A stretch of DNA of 64,000 bases from Nageia nagi (Eukaryota > Pinophyta). The stretch is taken from NCBI GenBank assembly GCA_050084985.1, contig JBITNC010000001.1, positions 215,388,001-215,452,000 on the forward strand, in the 5' to 3' direction. Within the stretch, counting starts at the first letter, position 1. Each line of letters begins with the position of its first letter. The notes under the pieces were generated by a model, which saw only the letters and a program-made list of their open reading frames with translations, was not told the DNA's origin and did not search any database. Below are positions 45,550 to 59,725 of the stretch, piece by piece. The position numbers were made by a program, and so were the translations under genes.

Positions 45550-47251
45550 AGCATTAGTGATTATGGATCACCCATAAGCTAACCCATGAGCTTAAAAACA
45601 ATATGTGATATAGAAAATATACCCACTTAACCATTTTTAGATTAGCTTTTTTACCTAAAACTACTATAGGTACCAAGCTAGATTAAAGACTAATTTGTTG
45701 ATCAATCTAGGGGGTTGTTATGGGTTGGTCCATAGGCTAGTCCATGGGATAATCCATGGGTCAATTTATGGTTTGTTCCATAGGCCAATCCATGTATTAA
45801 TTAATTGTTCAACTTGTAGGCAACTCTATGGATTGACTTACTATATAGATAATAAGTTGGTTTAGGACCATGGGCCAATCTAGGTTAGTCATTGAATAGG
45901 GTTAGGTTGATCAGGAGGTGATCTAGGTTGGTCCATGGACTATTCCATAGGCCAATCTATGGTATGATTTATGCCTAAGCATGAGATGGTTCATGGGCTT
46001 AGTCTAGGCTAGTTCATGGGTTAGTACATAAGCTAATCCATGAGCTAGTCTATGGGTTGGTCCTTAGGTAGATCAATGGGACAATTTATAGGCTAATCCA
46101 TGTGTTGGTACATGAGACCAAAAAAACATATGCCATAGGAAATGGACCCCCTTAACAATTTGTAGATGGGATTTTTTACCTAAAAATGCTATAAGTATTA
46201 GGTCAATCTATACCTAACCATGGGCTAGTCTAAGGTTCAATTTATGGGATGGTATATAAGTTAGTCCATGTGTTGATCTATGGGTAAACTTATGAGTTGA
46301 TCCATGGGCCAACCTACTAGTCAGACCATAAGTCAATCTAGGTTGGTCTATGGAATGAAATTTGTACCAATCTAGGTTAGTCCATAGGTTGGTCTATCCA
46401 TTGGTACATGGGCTAGTCCATGAGCCAATCCATGGGCTATTTCATAATTTGACCTAGGTTTAATCATAGGATGGTCTATGGGCTAGGTTTAGGCTAGTTC
46501 ATGGTTTGGTCAATAGGCTAGTCCATATGTTAATCCTTGGGCCAATAAATAGGCTATCTAGGGGCCTAAAAAAATATACATCATAGGTAATGAACCCTTA
46601 TAACCCTTTGTAGATAAGGCTTTTTACCTAAAACTACTATAGGTATTAGGTTGGTATATGGGTCATTACATTTATTGGTCCATGGTCTAATCTATAGGTT
46701 AGTCTATGGACTAATTTACTAACTAGATAATAGGCCAATCAAAGTTATTCCTTGAGCTAGACCATGAGCTAATCCATGGATTAGTTTGGGTTGATCCATA
46801 AGTCAATATATGGTCTAGGTGTAGGTCAATTCATATTCTAAAACATAAGTTAATCCATGGGAAAATCCATACACTATATAAAATGGACCCCCTTAATTAT
46901 TTGTAGACTAGGTTTTTTATCTAAAATAATTATCAGTACTAAGTTGGTCCATGCCTAACCAAGGGCTAGTTTATGGGCCAATCTATGAGCTAGTTTATGG
47001 GCTAGTTCATGGGCCAATCTTTGGGCTAGTTCATGGGTTAGTTTTTGGGTTAGTCCATGGGATGGTTTGTGTGTTGATCCATGGGTAAACCAAAACCTAA
47101 TCCATGGGTCAACCTACTAGCTAAAGAATAGGCCAATCTAGATCAATCTATGGGCAAGACCATGGGCTAGTTTGGGTTGGTCCATGGACCAATCCATGGG
47201 CTAGTTCATGGGCCTAGCTAGACCTAAGCATGGTATGATATATTGGATATA
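45550..47251. repeat. CCATGG minisatellite array, block 2
   Basis: The same 12-bp CCATGGGCTAGT-type units as in block 1. The same ~90-bp A/T segment recurs near 45598, 46120, 46565 and 46870. It probably was continuous with block 1 before element C was inserted. Confidence 0.9.
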
Positions 47252-47990
47252 TGTATGCCTAAAAATAATTTATTATTTATTTAATAAATCATATTTTGAC
47301 TTCTTAAATGATTATTGGTAGTATTACATAAATCAAGATAAAGTTGATATTACAAAGTAATACCATGCGCAAGGATCAAAGGAATATTATTTACCATGCT
47401 TAATACTTTAAGTTATCTTAAATATAACAAAAATTATTATTATTGATGAAAGTTAGCCTCATTCCTCTCTATGTCCTTTTCAAGTTATAAATATAAGTGG
47501 AATAGATTGATTTCCATAGATTAGACTCTTTTGATATGATAAAGAACTCTAATAGGTGGTTTTCAATTGTAATCATATCTCTGGATGCCACCTATCATTG
47601 AGAATTAGTTATAATTTTATCTCTTAATGTATCTCTCTTATTTACTACATGATTCATCAAGTTCCATGTAGCTAATGACATTTTGCTCTCACCCTATTAG
47701 TAATGTGCATAATCTAGATCAAGAGGTCTAGATTTTGGTGATTGACTCATTGTTCTACTCTTGTAAATAACTATTACAAGCTCATCCTAAAGATAATCCA
47801 AATCCTTCAAATATTCACTACCATTTATTTTTGAAGATTTAATACATATACTCACTATGCATCAGGTTTATGTATTTCATATCTATTTATTGTAATGTGA
47901 TATAGAGGCATATCATTGTATAATCGTTGTACATTCATAGATCATTTATTTATTTGTATTTATTCATAGTTGTAAATTTTAAGATCTACA
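47252..47990 (+). repeat. Element E 5' LTR (739 bp)
   Basis: It ends AAGATCTACA before TTTTGGTGAA and is paired with 55095-55828. Confidence 0.85.
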
Positions 47991-48381
47991 TTTTGGTGAA
48001 TTTGATATTCTTACACACCTAGATCTTAGTCTAGGGAATCCTTTCTAAAAATTCATGAATCTATTTTCACTATTATTTGCTCCTTTACCTGAAGCTCTTT
48101 GAATAATAGCTACAGAAAATGATAAAACAAGGGTTTGTTATACCTAAGTTTTTAAAATAGATTAAAATGTATAGAAACCTAAGGTATCTAGGGGTAATTT
48201 TAATTTTAATAATATTTGAAGTGTTAGTCATAACCCTAACTTACCTCTATAAGAACCTCATCTAAATAACCATGATACACATAGTGATATTGAATCTACA
48301 AGATCTAGTAACAAAATGGATATCATTGGTGAAATTCCTCATAGATTTGACACAAATATTGAACATTCTTAATTTGAAACT

Positions 48382-50230
48382 ATGAGTTTGAATAGTCACA
48401 AGGATACTTCTGATAGTAATGCTAAAATTGAAGAGTTAGATAGAATTCCTAGCCATATTCAATCTATTAATAAATTTCTATCTAATAGAGTAAAATTGGA
48501 ATATTTTCTTACTCGTAATGTTAAAATTGTTATTTATATTCTAACAAATTATGAGATATTAGAAGATAACTCTACAAATTAAAAATCATTAATTAGTTTA
48601 TTTTCTTATAAGAGTACAAGTTCGATAAGATAAAGGGTTTCTACTATCAATTAGGATGTCATCAATAACATGCCACCCTACGAACATGCCACTACTGATG
48701 TGAATGAAGATGTTTCAAATCCTTTGAGCAAAGTAAATATTGAGAATGATGGGACAAAAAGTAAATAGAAAGATTATGAATATTTGATTCTTAAACCTAA
48801 CCACTTCAAAATAGGTATGCTTTCTAAAGGTAATAGCATTTTACAAAATGAAGATCCTTATTTGAAACTTAGAGAACAAGTTGTTGATATTGTTAACAAT
48901 GCTTATAAGTGTAATTTTAATTAGTTACTATAAGAACATAATATTAAAATTGGATACCTTCATGATACTCAAGAAACCACATTATTTCATAAATAGCCTT
49001 ATGAGAAATAATTAGATTTATGATAAAATTGCTTGATAAACATGAATATGAAAGAGTAAATAGAATTTGGCCATTTGTTTGATTTAGAAAAAAAAGAGAT
49101 TAGAAATGTAAATGCTCCACTTCAAACCCCTCCACCACCCCAAATAACTAATATACCTCTTGTTCAAACTCACACCCCTATAATGTCAAACATTGTTAAT
49201 ACAATTGAGGAAAGGATAGAAAAATTAGAAAATGAATTGCTTAAAGATGATGAAGAAGATTTTTTATTTTTTTTAAAAGACCTTTAACTAATAGAATTAT
49301 TTCTAAAGTGCTTGCTAGTAAAAAGAGTATTAAGTTTACAAAGTTTGGTGGTTTGCAAGATCCTAAGATGCATGTTAAAACATTTCAAGAAGTTATAGAA
49401 TATGTTCATGATCAAGATATGCTTGCTAAATTATTTTCACATAGTTTGAAAGATGATGCATTGAAATGGTATTTTCTTCTTCCTAAAAGGATCATTGACA
49501 AGTATGAAGATTTGATACATTGATTTTTAAACTACAAATATAATATTATTGAAAATATTCAATTCAAATATTTTTGTAAAATTAAGTAATTACCTGACCA
49601 ATCTTTGTCTGATTTTATGAAAATATGTAAACATAGTGTTAATAATATCACTATGCTTGAACAAGATTTAAAAGATACATTTATAAATGGTTTATTACCT
49701 ATATATAAGTTATTGGTTATCTCTAATCATTACATGATATTAGTTGAAAATAATGGATGTTTTTTCCTAAAAAATGACTTGCATGAAGAAATTTTATGAG
49801 ATGCATTCTAAGAAACCTCAAACATATGAAAAGAAAGCAAAAAGTCTTGAAAATAATAATAAAGCTAAATTGAATCATGTTCATAAAATTAATAATAAAC
49901 CCCAAAATAAATTTATAAAATTGACTAATATTATTGATAATATTATTAATGTATTATTGAAAGAAGATCTTATTAAGCTTCCAAAAAGTGTTCAAGATCA
50001 TTCTCCTCATGGTGTGCTTAAAAATTATACATATGAGGAATTTTGAAATTATCACAAGACACCAAGATACCTAATAAGAAATAGTAGGTATCTAAGAAAT
50101 ATCATCAAGAATTTCATTAACAAAAAGGCAATTCAGATGGATGATAATACTAGTACAAATGATAGGCTCATACATCCTGATAATGGATAGTTAGTGGTAT
50201 TCACAAATCCTCTATTACCATATCAACTAA
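48382..50230 (+). pseudogene. gag: Element E gag, broken
   Basis: The gag domain is at ~49308-49800: SIKFTKFGGLQDPKMHVKTF, MLAKLFSHSLKDDALKWYFL, then SLSDFMKICKHSVNNITMLE and DTFINGLLPIYKLL. A Lys/Asn-rich part follows (49774-50046) with VLLKEDLIKLPK, then NYHKTPRYLIRNSRYLRNII, a decayed CX2H..H-type motif like that of element A, with the first Cys at a TGA. Upstream at 48382-48580 and 48780-49280 are charged N-terminal pieces. Stops split it into at least six frames. Role in the family: particle formation. Confidence 0.75.
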
Positions 50231-51129
50231 GAGGCTTCATTGTCATGGTAAGTACTTGACATTGTAGGAATTATTATTTTTCTAACAAACATGGATGCAA
50301 TATTAAAAAATCATAGAATGATTAAAATGTAATACAAATGGATGTCATTAATGGCATTCATGACTATTCATACACCACCCATGGCATGATATATGGAACA
50401 AGAAAGTCTCCTCTTTTCATCCCTATGTCTACAGAATATGTCTGGGTTGCCAAACCATCCTAGGTACATAAAATTATTTCTTAAATGATAAAAACCTAAA
50501 TAGTAGTGTACATTAGGTAAGTCATTTCTTAGTTTGGCTATTATGAATTATTCCTAATTGTATGCATTGGGTTTTTTTTCTTTTTTCATCTCTTAGGAAA
50601 TTATTCTTTCACTATTTCTTAATTTTTTGTTATAATGCTTGGATTCCATGCTACTAGTGATGTACCACCTATTTTCATGCCACTAATGACATGCCTTTAT
50701 TAGGATAGAGTTTAAACAAATAGTATTTTGTTCACCCTAATTGCATTCTTGATCACTTGAAATGATTACAACTTAAATTTGAAATCTTTGAAAAGAAAAA
50801 TTCACACTTGTTTGTTATTATCGAGTTTGGTACCTTAAGGACCTTGATTTGATGTCTTAATTATTTCTTCCATTCTTGATTGTGAATTTAATGTACTTCA
50901 TCATGATTAAAAATGTGTAATTATATTGATATATTTTTAAGTTCATTTTACAAGTTTATTATTGCTTAAAGTTATATATATTATTCTTGGATAGTTTATA
51001 AACTACATTCCTAAAAATTATACATTATAATTTAACACATTTTATTTAATACATGAAGTAAATAATCAAACACATATACATAATATTTTACACCAAAAAT
51101 ATCTATATATATAAATCTAAAATATTATA
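50231..51129. other. Interval between gag and antisense gene in element E
   Basis: AT-rich. No protease or RT motif was seen on either strand. Confidence 0.4.
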
Positions 51130-52930
51130 ATGTATAACAAAATAGGATTTCCCCTAGGTCCATAATACATCTAATAGTGGGCACTACTCCCATTGCTCCC
51201 AACATTATTGGTCCTATGTCTCATCCTTTGGCTACTCCTGCTAGCCCTTGAAGCTAAGATCCCTCTGAATACCTCACTTGTGCTCACTCCATGGGTGCTT
51301 AAAAGGGCCTTCATCCTTTGTACTTATCCCTAAGAAGAGCTACATTTGCATCCCTCTTCTCTATCCTATCCATGAGGCTTTATATAAAATCCCACTATTC
51401 ATTAGTTGGAGGCATGTCCACCTACTCTTGTAGCCTCCTCATTGATTTCTCTAATGTAGCAATATGTACATCTTTAGTTGAAATTATGGCCTATAGGATA
51501 GCCACTTATCTCTAGAAAGGCTATAGCCTCTTAATCTTAGTCTTAATGGTTTCCACTTGGGTGTTAACCTCTCCTATAAATAATAATTACATTGTTAGCT
51601 CTTTTAATCATATATAAATTTATAAAAATGAGTATATGTTTATATTATTACTTGGTACCACTAGTGTCATAGCCTTCATAAGTGTAGCTAACCCTAGCAC
51701 TACTAGCCCCTCTTACATGGGAATATCATGCATGTGATTATTAAATTGATAGGGATCATCATTTGAGGACCCATCTCTTGTAGTTGCCTCCTCCTCCTCC
51801 TTATCATCATCCATACCTAGCACATCTTCTTGGATGGTATTCCACCATGTTGCATATCCTCTTATTTTCCCTAGTGCCATGGACACATTTACAACATCAT
51901 CATGCACCTTGGGCTCCTCTTAGGTTAGACTCCATGCTAGTATTAACTTCAATCCTACATGTACATATCTATATATCATGTATGTCCTATAATAGGTAGG
52001 TACTAATGGGATTCCCTACTAAATCTTGAACTTTCATAGCACCTAGTGGGTACATATTGATCTACCAACTTTCTTATAGTATGGAGGAAGAAATCATGTT
52101 AGATCCAAGCTAGTTTATGGGCATCATCATCCCACATATATTTTTAATAGGATACCCATATAAGGTGCTCCACCTATAATCCATTAAGCTCCCTCCTCTT
52201 GGCCTTTAGAAAATGTGAGTACCTATATCCATGTTCCCTAGACACCTAAAAAGTTAAGGAAATATCTTTTAAATCCTCTTACTCCTTCTATAGTCCAAAT
52301 AATCAAATAACTATGATCTTCTCATATGACCATATTTAGAGAATACCTACATGAGCCACTATAATGTTGAACTTATCAACACTCACAAAGTTGTAGAGGT
52401 CCCAATAAAGTTGAGCCAAAATAAGAGGTGCCATATAAATTGCATCCCCCTAGTGTAGATGTCCTATACCATCTATACTAAACCAATTAGGAATGATGAG
52501 TTGCTCTTATCTAGAAAAATATAAGTGGAGATGATTGTAGTAATGTAAAGTTTGAGATACCTCCCTAGTAATGCAAACTAGCATACCTTAGCCAACTTGA
52601 AATCATGGTACTCCTAGTCATGATCCTCCTTACCAATCAACCAAAGAGCTAGCTACTCTTCCACAACATTATCAGCTATCTCAACTTGATGAACAAGTTG
52701 ACCTCTAATGGGGATGCCCCATATATGATGTCATCTAATAGAGTCACTATCATTTTACTAGGGGGTAGGTGAAAAGTGTTGCAATCAAGATCCTAGTGCT
52801 TTACAAGCATTATCAATAGAGGAAGGTTTTTTGTATGTGTCCAATAATCACTAGGTCTCTTAGCTTACACCATGAGAGGATGGCAACCTCATGGTTGGTA
52901 TTTTTCTAGGATTGTACCATATCTAGAGCT
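51130..52930 (-). pseudogene. Decayed PMD gene, antisense in element E
   Basis: On the minus strand from ~52890 down: THTKNLPLLIMLVKH, a TAG at the expected Trp, DLDCNTFHLPPSKMIVTLLD, then in other frames PLILAQLYWDLYNF and IWSYEKIIVI, VSREHGYRYSHFLKAKRREL, and a Ser/Arg-rich end (ASRASRSSQRMRHR). The pieces line up in order with those of the element A antisense gene (DPNSNTFHLL, VTLED, ILAQLYHDLHSF, QVWAYDHI), so both are descendants of one PMD-type gene. Many stops and frame changes are present, so it is dead. Confidence 0.7.
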
Positions 52931-55094
52931 TCCATGAATATAATTCCACCTTATATCAAAACCTTGTGATCTTGCAAGAAGTAAAGAAAAGAAAATTAAA
53001 TTCAAATAAAACATTGAAAGGTAAGATGAATTAAATTCAAGTTTAACTTAAAGCAAAAAAGAAATATCAAAATGAATTTAAACTAAAGAAATATTTTCGT
53101 ACCATGTCCTCAAAGGGGAGAGTTTATAGATATTTTTTGATATGGCCACATCAAGTTGTGAGAGGCTATCCCAATCCCCATTACCCATCACCTACCATGA
53201 AGGACTTTAACAAGAAAGTGAAAATGGAAATTCAAAAGTATAAATTACCAAGAATAAATAACATCAATACTAGGGTAAGTTGGTACATATAGCATGGTGA
53301 ATGGGATGCATATTACAAGTTAAAATCACCAGACAACTCTAGAGCACAACACCAACCATATAGTGATGAAATCAAATGATCTAAAAGTCAACCCTAGTGC
53401 CTTTTATTCCCTACTTTTCTTCATTATTCCTAGGGATTTTTTTCAAGTGTTTTATATTGCTTAGAATTGTTATATTACATGTGGAATATGTTTTAAATGA
53501 TTTTACAAGGATTTTTTAAAAATCAATTTTGCCATTTTCATACCATCAACAATGTGCTTTTTGTTAAATTAGTGAGAAATTCAAATACTAAATAATCAAG
53601 AATGGTAAGTTTAATTCTTTGCATATTTTACATTATATATTACATAAGAAATTGAGTATCATTCATTTTTAAAATTTATTTATATTAAATAGATGCTACC
53701 AATGGTGTGGTTTATGTTAAATTAGAAAAAATTCCAAATGTGCTAATTTCATTCTTGATGTTATAGATTATATTAATAGAATATCATGAATATTGGATAA
53801 ATACAAATGATAAATTTTAATTATGGAAATCCAATTTAATTAAATTTGTATGCTAATTTTTCATCTTCATAAATATGCAAGGTTTTTGAATGATATATAC
53901 TTCAAAATTATTATTTCATTTTTAATTAGATGCACTATTTTTCCTAAAAATCAATTCATCCATTAATATTCTATTAGTAGCATGCAAAATGGAAAATTAT
54001 ATGTGCTTTCAAATATCGATTATGATTGCATATTATTAATAGCTTAAAATATGAATCTTTTGATTTTGTGAATGGTGCATAGATAAATTGAACATATAAT
54101 CAAATATTGTTATTTCTCAATTTGTATTGAAAATTTTATGGTAAATGGAAATATTATTTCATTTATAATATGATGCAATGTATTATGGATGGTTGTTAAT
54201 TGAATACCTTTCAAATTTCTCCATATGATTTGATAATGTTCATGCCTATAGTGTTGTATAATTACTATAAATCCTTTACAATTAGGGCATATTGAAATGT
54301 CTTAGAATATATGCTTATTGATGTGATTATTTTATGCATTTGCAATGATTTACTAATATTGATCAAAATTGTAGAAGACATGATTATAAAATTTTAAGCA
54401 TTGCACACTACCAATGGAGTGGGTTCATTTTGAAAATTCTTTAAAATTAAAATATTGAAATGTAAGGCCACTAAATTTTTGAATATTTGGTAATATATGG
54501 AAATTCAATGCTATTATTCATTATTATACTAACTATTATATTCAAATCCATGGTCCTTCCATGAGCACATCTCTCATTTTTAAAGGATATTTCAAACTTA
54601 AGTCATTAAAAGCTCTTATCATCTAGATAAACATGGATATTACAAGCCTAGAGAATAAAAAAAACCTCATGTGCTTATTCTTAATAGACTATGAGTTATT
54701 TATCATAGTATTCATATCATGGTTTATAAAACTATGAGTTGCATTGGCCATACTGATGCAATATATATCAAATTAATTTCATCCTTTTTCTTTTTGTTGC
54801 TTAGTATTTCATGGGATGTGATTTATATGGTTATTATATTACTTTGTTCTATAGGTATTATCTAGGTGGGTAGGATTGGCATGGATCAATCATCTTATAG
54901 AGGGACTCCAAGTTTAGCTTGCTTACCTAATGTAGCATGAGCTAGGGAAAACTAATACCAAAAAGGGGCTCAACATATCATTCAAAATAGAGAGGTCCAT
55001 TTTACTATTAAAAATTTATTTTCTCTTCTCTAGCCTTATTTGGATTATGCAATTTCAAATGCTTTTCATTTCATATCTAAATAGGGGAAAAATA
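52931..55094. other. AT-rich 3' interior of element E
   Basis: About 75% A/T by eye. No gene, repeat or pol motif is recognised; the short frame at 53104-53292 is not assigned. AATAGGGGAAAAA at 55079-55091 is the likely polypurine tract. Confidence 0.45.
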
Positions 55095-55828
55095 TAGATG
55101 CCTAAAAATAATTTTATTTAATAAATCATATTTATACTTCTTAAATAATTATTGGTAATAATATATAAATTAATATAAAGTTGATATTACAATGTAATAC
55201 CATGTGCAAGGACCAAAGGAATATTTTTTATTATGATTCAAATTTTATGTTATCTTGAATATAACAAATATTATTATTATTGATGTAAGTCATCCTCAAT
55301 CCTCTCTATGTCCTTTTTAGGCTATAAATCCAAGTGAAATAGGTTGAATTTCATAGATTTGACTCTTTTGATATGAAAAAGAACTTTGATAAGTGGTTTT
55401 CAACTATAATGATGTCTTTAGATGCCACCTATCATTGAGAATTTATTATACTTTGAGCTTTGAAGTTCTCTCTCTTGCACACTACATGATTCATCAATAT
55501 ATATATATAGCCAACAATGTTCTACTCTCATTCCATCAACAACATATACCATCTAGATTGGGAGGTCCAAATTTTGGTGATCGACACATTGCTCTACTCT
55601 TATAAATATCTATTTTAAACTCATCTTAAAGTTGATCCCAATCCTCTAAAGACTTGCTATTATTTATTTTTTATGATTTTATACATATCCTCACTCTATA
55701 TTAGGTTTATGTTCATCATGTATATTTGTTATAATCTGATATAAAGTATGTCATTGTATAATCATTATATATTTGTAGAGCATTTATTTTTTTATGTTTA
55801 TTCATAATTACATATTTTGAGGTCTACA
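55095..55828 (+). repeat. Element E 3' LTR (734 bp)
   Basis: It ends GAGGTCTACA and is followed by 28 bp of CCATGG-type array. It contains a TA run near 55500. The frame at 55393-55605 is in the LTR and not a gene. Confidence 0.85.
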
Positions 55829-55856
55829 AGCTAGGCATAGGCTAGTCTATGGGCCA
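55829..55856. repeat. CCATGG array stub between elements E and F
   Basis: AGCTAGGCATAGGCTAGTCT and ATGGGCCAAAGC resemble the array. They show that E and F were both placed into the same array. Confidence 0.65.
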
Positions 55857-56151
55857 AAGCACTAGGATCTTGCTCCATTACTACACTAAGCTCGCTAACC
55901 ATGCATGACCATAGGGACCCAAAGGGCCCCTAGCTCACCACCCAACCAATGACCTTCTAACTATTTTTACCCCTAAGGTCCCCCTTTACTTTATTCACCC
56001 TATTGGCTTTCCTAGTCAAACCATAGGAATGGACTCTCTCTATTATCCTCCATGGTTCATAAGGCATGGTTTTTTGGGTCTAGAAGTTCTCCTTATGTGT
56101 TAGATGTTGCACTTTGTCCCACTCACATCTTTGATAGAGGTCACCCTCTCA
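55857..56151 (-). repeat. Element F 3' LTR, truncated
   Basis: 295 bp that match 62745-63330 without the ~300-bp extra segment of that copy. Confidence 0.7.
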
Positions 56152-57382
56152 TATTCTCCCCTATTTAGATTAGTTGATAATGTTATTAACAATACACTCT
56201 AGAAGGGATCTAAAGTACATCACTCTCAAATTTTCAACCTTTAAGGTTGTGTCTATCACTACCTCATCAATGGATCTATGTTGAATATAAGGGTAACATA
56301 ACTAGATGTGCCAACTTAACTAGTGACACCTAAAGGAATGCCTAACCATCCCTTAGAGTATTTTCCAAGATGGTGTAGTCTATCCATAAACCAACATACT
56401 AAGTATTTTTTTATGGATTTCACTCCAAAGGATCCATATATTAGCTCAAATACTTAAGTCATATTAGTTTATGCTAAACCCATCACTTCTACTCATCTTT
56501 CCCAAAGCCTCAACAATAAGTTTATACCATATTTAATTTTATTAATGTTGTGGGTTGGTTCATTTTATTAACTGTGATGATACATTTCACCTTATTATCT
56601 ACATGACCCATCCTATATAGTCATGTATGTTCATTAATTTTACCAAGGCATACATGTCCCATACCATGTAGGTAAGGATAACCAACACTAAACTGAGTAC
56701 CCTCAAAACCACTTTGAAATTCTTACCATAACCACATACTATAATATTGACACATACACATCCACTTACTCTCTCCATCACAAGTTCTAAATGAGTATAC
56801 TACACAAAATCTAACTCCACTATAATAACACCAATCCAAGTTGAGAAGATATATCCACACCAATATACTCTTATCCTTTTAGAATACCAAATTGTATAAG
56901 GATAATGATATGAACTTTCAAAACTCCACCTCTATACTTTAAACCATTTAACCTATATAATTCATTGATAAAATTGGTATTCCAATTTCTATGAACATTC
57001 TAAGGGCTATCCAATAATTCTTAATATCATCAAAAGAACATTACACTACCATAATTTCATCACAAAGGAGCTCCACTCAATTGAGAGATCCATACTTTAA
57101 GAAATTATCTACCACAACCATCATGTTTGAGTAGAAAATCTTATCTAATTCTTTATTTCTAAAATACCCTATTCACCAATCTCCATGATCTAGTTAACAC
57201 AAAGGTTGGAGAAAATCAACTATTCCTTTCCATTCTGATATACCTTATTTAAAGACTACATCTTTCTTCACCTAAACTATCCATACTTCTATAAAATAAC
57301 ATCCAACTAAATCCATAGTGTATGAACCTACCCAAAATGATTCATAATATTTATTACAATTGATAAAGTCACTAAATCCATA

Positions 57383-57421
<39 letters not shown>

Positions 57422-59350
57422 AGAGTCTCTCTCCCATAATCTACTAAAAGTATACAATAATATATTCACTAAGAAGAGTCTAACTTTGGTTATTCATAGA
57501 CATAACTTATTTTATTATAAAGGCAATGGGTTGTAGGCTAATCTACCCAACTTAAATCTCTAAAGGATGGGGAAGTGCTCTTGCACATCATCTAAATCAA
57601 AATTTAGTCATTTATCATAGATAACAACATCCTTTCCTCATCATACTCCATAATAGTATCAACTTCTAGTGGCAATAGACCCAAATAATACCACACTACA
57701 AACATCTCCCTTTGTATATCATTACCTCACAACCTAAATTGAAGCCACTAATTACCATAACAAGGAGAAGGCATTCCCTCAACTTCTAATGATACTTGGC
57801 AACTTATAGGTATACTCCCCCACTTAGAGCAAGAATCATACCTCTCTTATTTATACCTCCATAAGGCACATGGGTAGCTTCCCTTGATTTCTATCCTATC
57901 ATAGTAACACATATCATGCATTTCCCAACATTCATATCTCCATAGAGTCTTATTGCATTTCTTGGTGCATTGTTGACCAAGCTTATGCTACTAAAGATAC
58001 ATTGATATTGATTTTGATAAGACACATCCACATGGATGTCCCAAGTATCACTAATATCCAAACACATCAAGGTTTCTCTATATACACAAGCCAATGACAT
58101 GAGAGATCATCAATCTAAGTTGATATAAGATTCATACATTGGATCACATACTAATTCATAAACTCTCACCAAGTGCTCTCATACCTAATCATATGGTTTA
58201 CTTGAGATTCCCAGACACTTATCTCATGGTCTCATCACATCATAGACAAGAAGCCCAATCCAAAGCTACTCATTTTCTTGGTTCACTACTTCACCCTTTT
58301 GAGGATAGTCACTTCCTATTCAACTATGTCACACTAAATATATGAGTGAGGTCTCATTGGTTTTCACTTATATGAACATTATATGACTTGACACTCATAT
58401 TTGCAACAACTATAAATGCTTTGATTAATCTCAATTTTTGTTATCTATCATTGAAAAGGATTTTGGATTGAGGAACATGTTAGAAACCTTAGGCATTCAC
58501 ATACCCATACAAAACATCCTAGTACAAATTTGCATTATAAACATCCTATTCTAACACATTTAATTTGGACCCATCTTATATCAATTGAACCTTGTTTGTG
58601 CACAATACATAGGATTATTATCAATAATCCCATTACCAAATCATATACACTTCATGCAACCAACTTTTCAAATGTACAAAACATAAAGGTTTAGCTTCAA
58701 GAGAGTTATCCATACTATATCTACTATAATGATCCCCCAAAAAGGTATTTAGATACCCATAGTATTGTATAGTATAAGGATTCCATTATCATAACTTATC
58801 TCCATCATCCAGTCTATCTTTTGCTTTGTAATTCTTTATTTCAAGGAACCCATCAACCATGCTATTTTTATGATCAACTCCATGAGATACCATCATCACA
58901 AGGAATAAGTACTCTCCACTTAAATTAAATATCAATCACAATATTATATGTCCCTTAATATGAATACTAATCAACCATTATCTTCCTTTTGGTAAAACAT
59001 CCTCCCCTAAGATGATTACCTTGAACCACATGTATGCATTGAAGAAAATTTGAGGTGTACTTGTATTAGTACTTGAAGAATATCATACCATTGAATTTAT
59101 CCACACAAAAACCATGAAACATATACAACATGTTCATTGATACCAAATTATACAAAAGTGATCACACTTTCCCCTTAGAGACATCTTATTCCTTCCCATA
59201 AGGATTGCATGGTATGACACTTATCATAAATTGATAGCCTAAGTCCCTTTCAAAATATGCACAATGTAGCCTAAAAAAACCAACCCTCAGATGTTCTTTA
59301 GTTTTCCAAACCTTAACTTCACTTAAGAGAGTTCCCTTCTTCCTTATAGT
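56152..59350. other. Element F interior, left part
   Basis: On the minus strand the 3' polypurine tract lies at 56152-56166. The rest has only short protein-like pieces (57891-58100 and 59186-59350 on the minus strand) without a known family. TAAGTGGGGGAGTA on the minus strand near 57820 resembles another purine tract. Confidence 0.4.
57384..57419. repeat. TA microsatellite
   Basis: (TA)n of about 16 units, perfect. Confidence 0.9.
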
Positions 59351-59355
59351 AGGTC
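59351..59355. other. Target-site duplication of element G, left (AGGTC)
   Basis: AGGTC precedes TGTTATG; the same 5 bp follow the right LTR at 60901-60905. Confidence 0.9.
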
Positions 59356-59725
59356 TGTTATGTACAAAGTTCCCAAAATAGCATAAAATCACAAGAGAAA
59401 GAGCTCAATGCATTGAATAAGAGATAAAATCTATAATAAGCCACTTTGAGGGGAAAAACTCCTTTGTAATAAGCCACTTTGATGGGGCAACCTCCTTTAC
59501 ATCACATCAATTACATAACAATAGACAATCAAATGGTAATACCTCCTTAGTATATATAGAGTCTAAGGGGTGCCACTACAATGAAAGGACACTAGCTGAC
59601 ATAAAAATAATAATGTCTAATTGACATAACAATAATAATGTAAGGGAATAAAAAAACCATAGTGAACTTCTATGGGACACATAATAACAATATATGGGTT
59701 ACATGAGTAGTATAGGGACCTAACA
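59356..59725 (-). repeat. Element G 3' LTR (left copy)
   Basis: 370 bp ending ACCTAACA on the plus strand. It contains AATAATAATGT words and TATATATAGAG. Confidence 0.9.

Larger units (their letters stand above)
47252..55828 (+). mobile_element. Element E: pol-less LTR element with gag remnant and antisense PMD remnant
   Basis: Direct repeats 47252-47990 and 55095-55828 share TGCCTAAAAATAATT at the start and TCTACA at the end, with many common words between (GTTGATATTACAA, GATGCCACCTATCATTGAG), so they are LTRs with clear divergence. TGTA...TACA ends are visible in the 5' copy; the 3' copy has TAGA for TGTA. A TTTTGGTGAATTTGATATTC primer-like site follows the 5' LTR as in element A. Inside are a plus-sense gag remnant and a minus-sense PMD remnant, but no pol motif. 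CCATGG array lies on both sides. GGATA and AGCTA next to the ends could be a decayed duplication. Confidence 0.8.

Noticed and set aside
53104-53292. 62-codon frame in element E
   Set aside because: It has no known motif and lies in decayed interior sequence; it could be chance.
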